NCBI GenBank assembly: GCA_020028115.1
Contig: JAHWYA010000086.1
Location: forward strand, 1-6,955
Reading direction: 5' to 3'
DNA: 6,955 nt
Origin: Anaeromyxobacter sp.
GTDB taxonomy: Bacteria > Myxococcota > Myxococcia > Myxococcales > Anaeromyxobacteraceae
In this document: piece by piece, positions 6,310 through 6,955 of the stretch
How positions within the stretch are numbered: the stretch's first letter is position 1
Layout of the letters: each line of letters starts with the position of its first letter
Program-made: the position numbers and the translations under genes
The notes under the pieces: model-generated
What the model was told of the DNA's origin: nothing
The model's database searches: none
Seen by the model: only the letters and a program-made list of their open reading frames with translations

Positions 6310-6955
6310 TCACAGGCGGTGGGAGATGGACGCGGCGAGGCCGAAGCCCGACCCCGGTCCGTTGCCGAACCGGACGTCGAGCCCGATCGCCTGGACCGTG
6401 ACGCGGAGCGCCGGCGTCGGCGCGAGCGCGATGCCGCCCGCGAGCCGGAGCACGCCCGCGAGGCCGCCGTCCACCGGGTCCGAGGGGCCGAGGGCGGCCA
6501 GCGCCGGCGGGAGCCGGACGTTCGCCACCGTGTAGGCGAGCCCGAGCCCGGCGTCGGCGAACAGCGAGACCGCCGGGGTCGCCGCGTAGGTCAGGCGCCC
6601 GCCGGGAACGGCCTCGAACACGTTCGCGTCCCACTCGATCGCGGCCGTCAGCGACCGGCCGAGGAACGGATCCACGACCACGGTGACCGACTCCTTGCCC
6701 GAGGCGTGCGCCATCGAGAGGACGCCGAGGAACGACAGCGTGGCCTGCGGCGAGAGGCGGGACAGCTCGCGCTGCGCGTCGACGCGGATCGCGAGCCCGT
6801 CGTAGTCCGCGTCGCCGATCCCGAACTCGACGCCGAACGCGGGGCCGAACCGCCACCCCGTGGCGAGCGAGGGGGCCGCGTCCTCCAGCGGCTGCAGGGC
6901 GGGCGCGGCCGGCGCGGCGGGGCGAGCGAGGGCCGGCGCGGTCGCGGGCGCGGTG
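6310..6955 (-). CDS. Outer-membrane beta-barrel protein, nearly complete (5' end off window)
   Basis: The frame is open from the right edge to TGA at 6310-6312, giving 214 whole visible codons. I extended it by hand beyond the internal ATG at 6714, which lies in the middle of the barrel and is unlikely to be the start. The first visible residues are Ala/Pro-rich (TAPATAPALARPAAPAAP), typical of a linker just after a signal peptide, so probably only the signal is missing. Barrel-like strands follow: GWRFGPAFGVEFGIGDADYD, LAIRVDAQRELS, ATLSFLGVL, ESVTVVVDPFLG, SLTAAIEWDANVFEAV, VSLFADAGLGLAYTVANV, GVLRLAGGIALAP, LRVTVQAIGLDVRFG and a final SGFGLAASISHRL. The family is not identified. It precedes the second barrel gene by 20 bases and its C-terminal third aligns well with it by eye, suggesting tandem duplication and divergence. 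The two may form different pores or serve as lipoprotein partners. Confidence 0.75.
   Translation of the reverse strand, partial: TAPATAPALARPAAPAAPALQPLEDAAPSLATGWRFGPAFGVEFGIGDADYDGLAIRVDAQRELSRLSPQATLSFLGVLSMAHASGKESVTVVVDPFLGRSLTAAIEWDANVFEAVPGGRLTYAATPAVSLFADAGLGLAYTVANVRLPPALAALGPSDPVDGGLAGVLRLAGGIALAPTPALRVTVQAIGLDVRFGNGPGSGFGLAASISHRL

Noticed and set aside
5651..6856. Starting the second barrel protein at 6856
   Set aside because: The extra N-terminal part is Arg-rich shadow of the upstream barrel gene; ATG 6289 gives a signal peptide and a ribosome site.
1..6955. CRISPR arrays, tRNA or rRNA genes, insertion sequences, phage genes
   Set aside because: No direct-repeat arrays, cloverleaf-like segments, transposase motifs or phage proteins were found on reading both strands.

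Overview
The window is very GC-rich, with strong third-position G/C bias, and long spurious open frames run opposite most real genes. Together with a Cys-rich lipoprotein carrying PKD/Ig-like repeats, a bacterial histone-deacetylase-fold protein and many exported proteins, this suggests a delta-proteobacterial/myxobacterial genome, perhaps Anaeromyxobacter-like. That assignment is an inference from style, not from a marker gene.

Layout: positions 1-528 (minus) hold the N-terminal part of an exported, porin-like beta-barrel protein that runs off the left edge. It is divergent from a TlpA-type thioredoxin-fold lipoprotein (640-1155, plus). The 111-bp gap between them carries a near-consensus FNR/CRP-type palindrome, a second small palindrome and a good -10 hexamer very close to the lipoprotein start. 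The rest is on the minus strand. Read in the direction of transcription, it begins at the right edge with two small outer-membrane beta-barrel proteins that look like diverged tandem paralogues (6955-6310 and 6289-5651). A 782-residue Cys-rich, multi-domain lipoprotein follows (5637-3289). The three are tightly packed, and the second and third have clear Shine-Dalgarno sequences, so they look like one envelope operon. After an 89-bp GC-rich gap with two hairpins come a 94-residue two-helix membrane protein (3199-2915) and a 587-residue zinc-dependent deacetylase-fold protein with an additional C-terminal domain (2893-1130). These last two lie in the same reading frame, separated by one TAG and seven codons.

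How they may work together: the right-hand three genes most likely build a cell-surface assembly of two barrels plus a large lipoprotein, of unknown function. The small membrane protein and the deacetylase look like a two-gene unit. The deacetylase keeps all the catalytic residues of the arginase/deacetylase fold, so it is probably an active amidohydrolase on an unknown acylated substrate. The thioredoxin-like lipoprotein probably handles disulfides or reductant in the periplasm, possibly under oxygen or redox control. No RNA genes, CRISPR arrays, insertion sequences or phage genes were seen. The best candidates for something undescribed are the barrel/Cys-rich lipoprotein operon and the membrane-protein/deacetylase pair.
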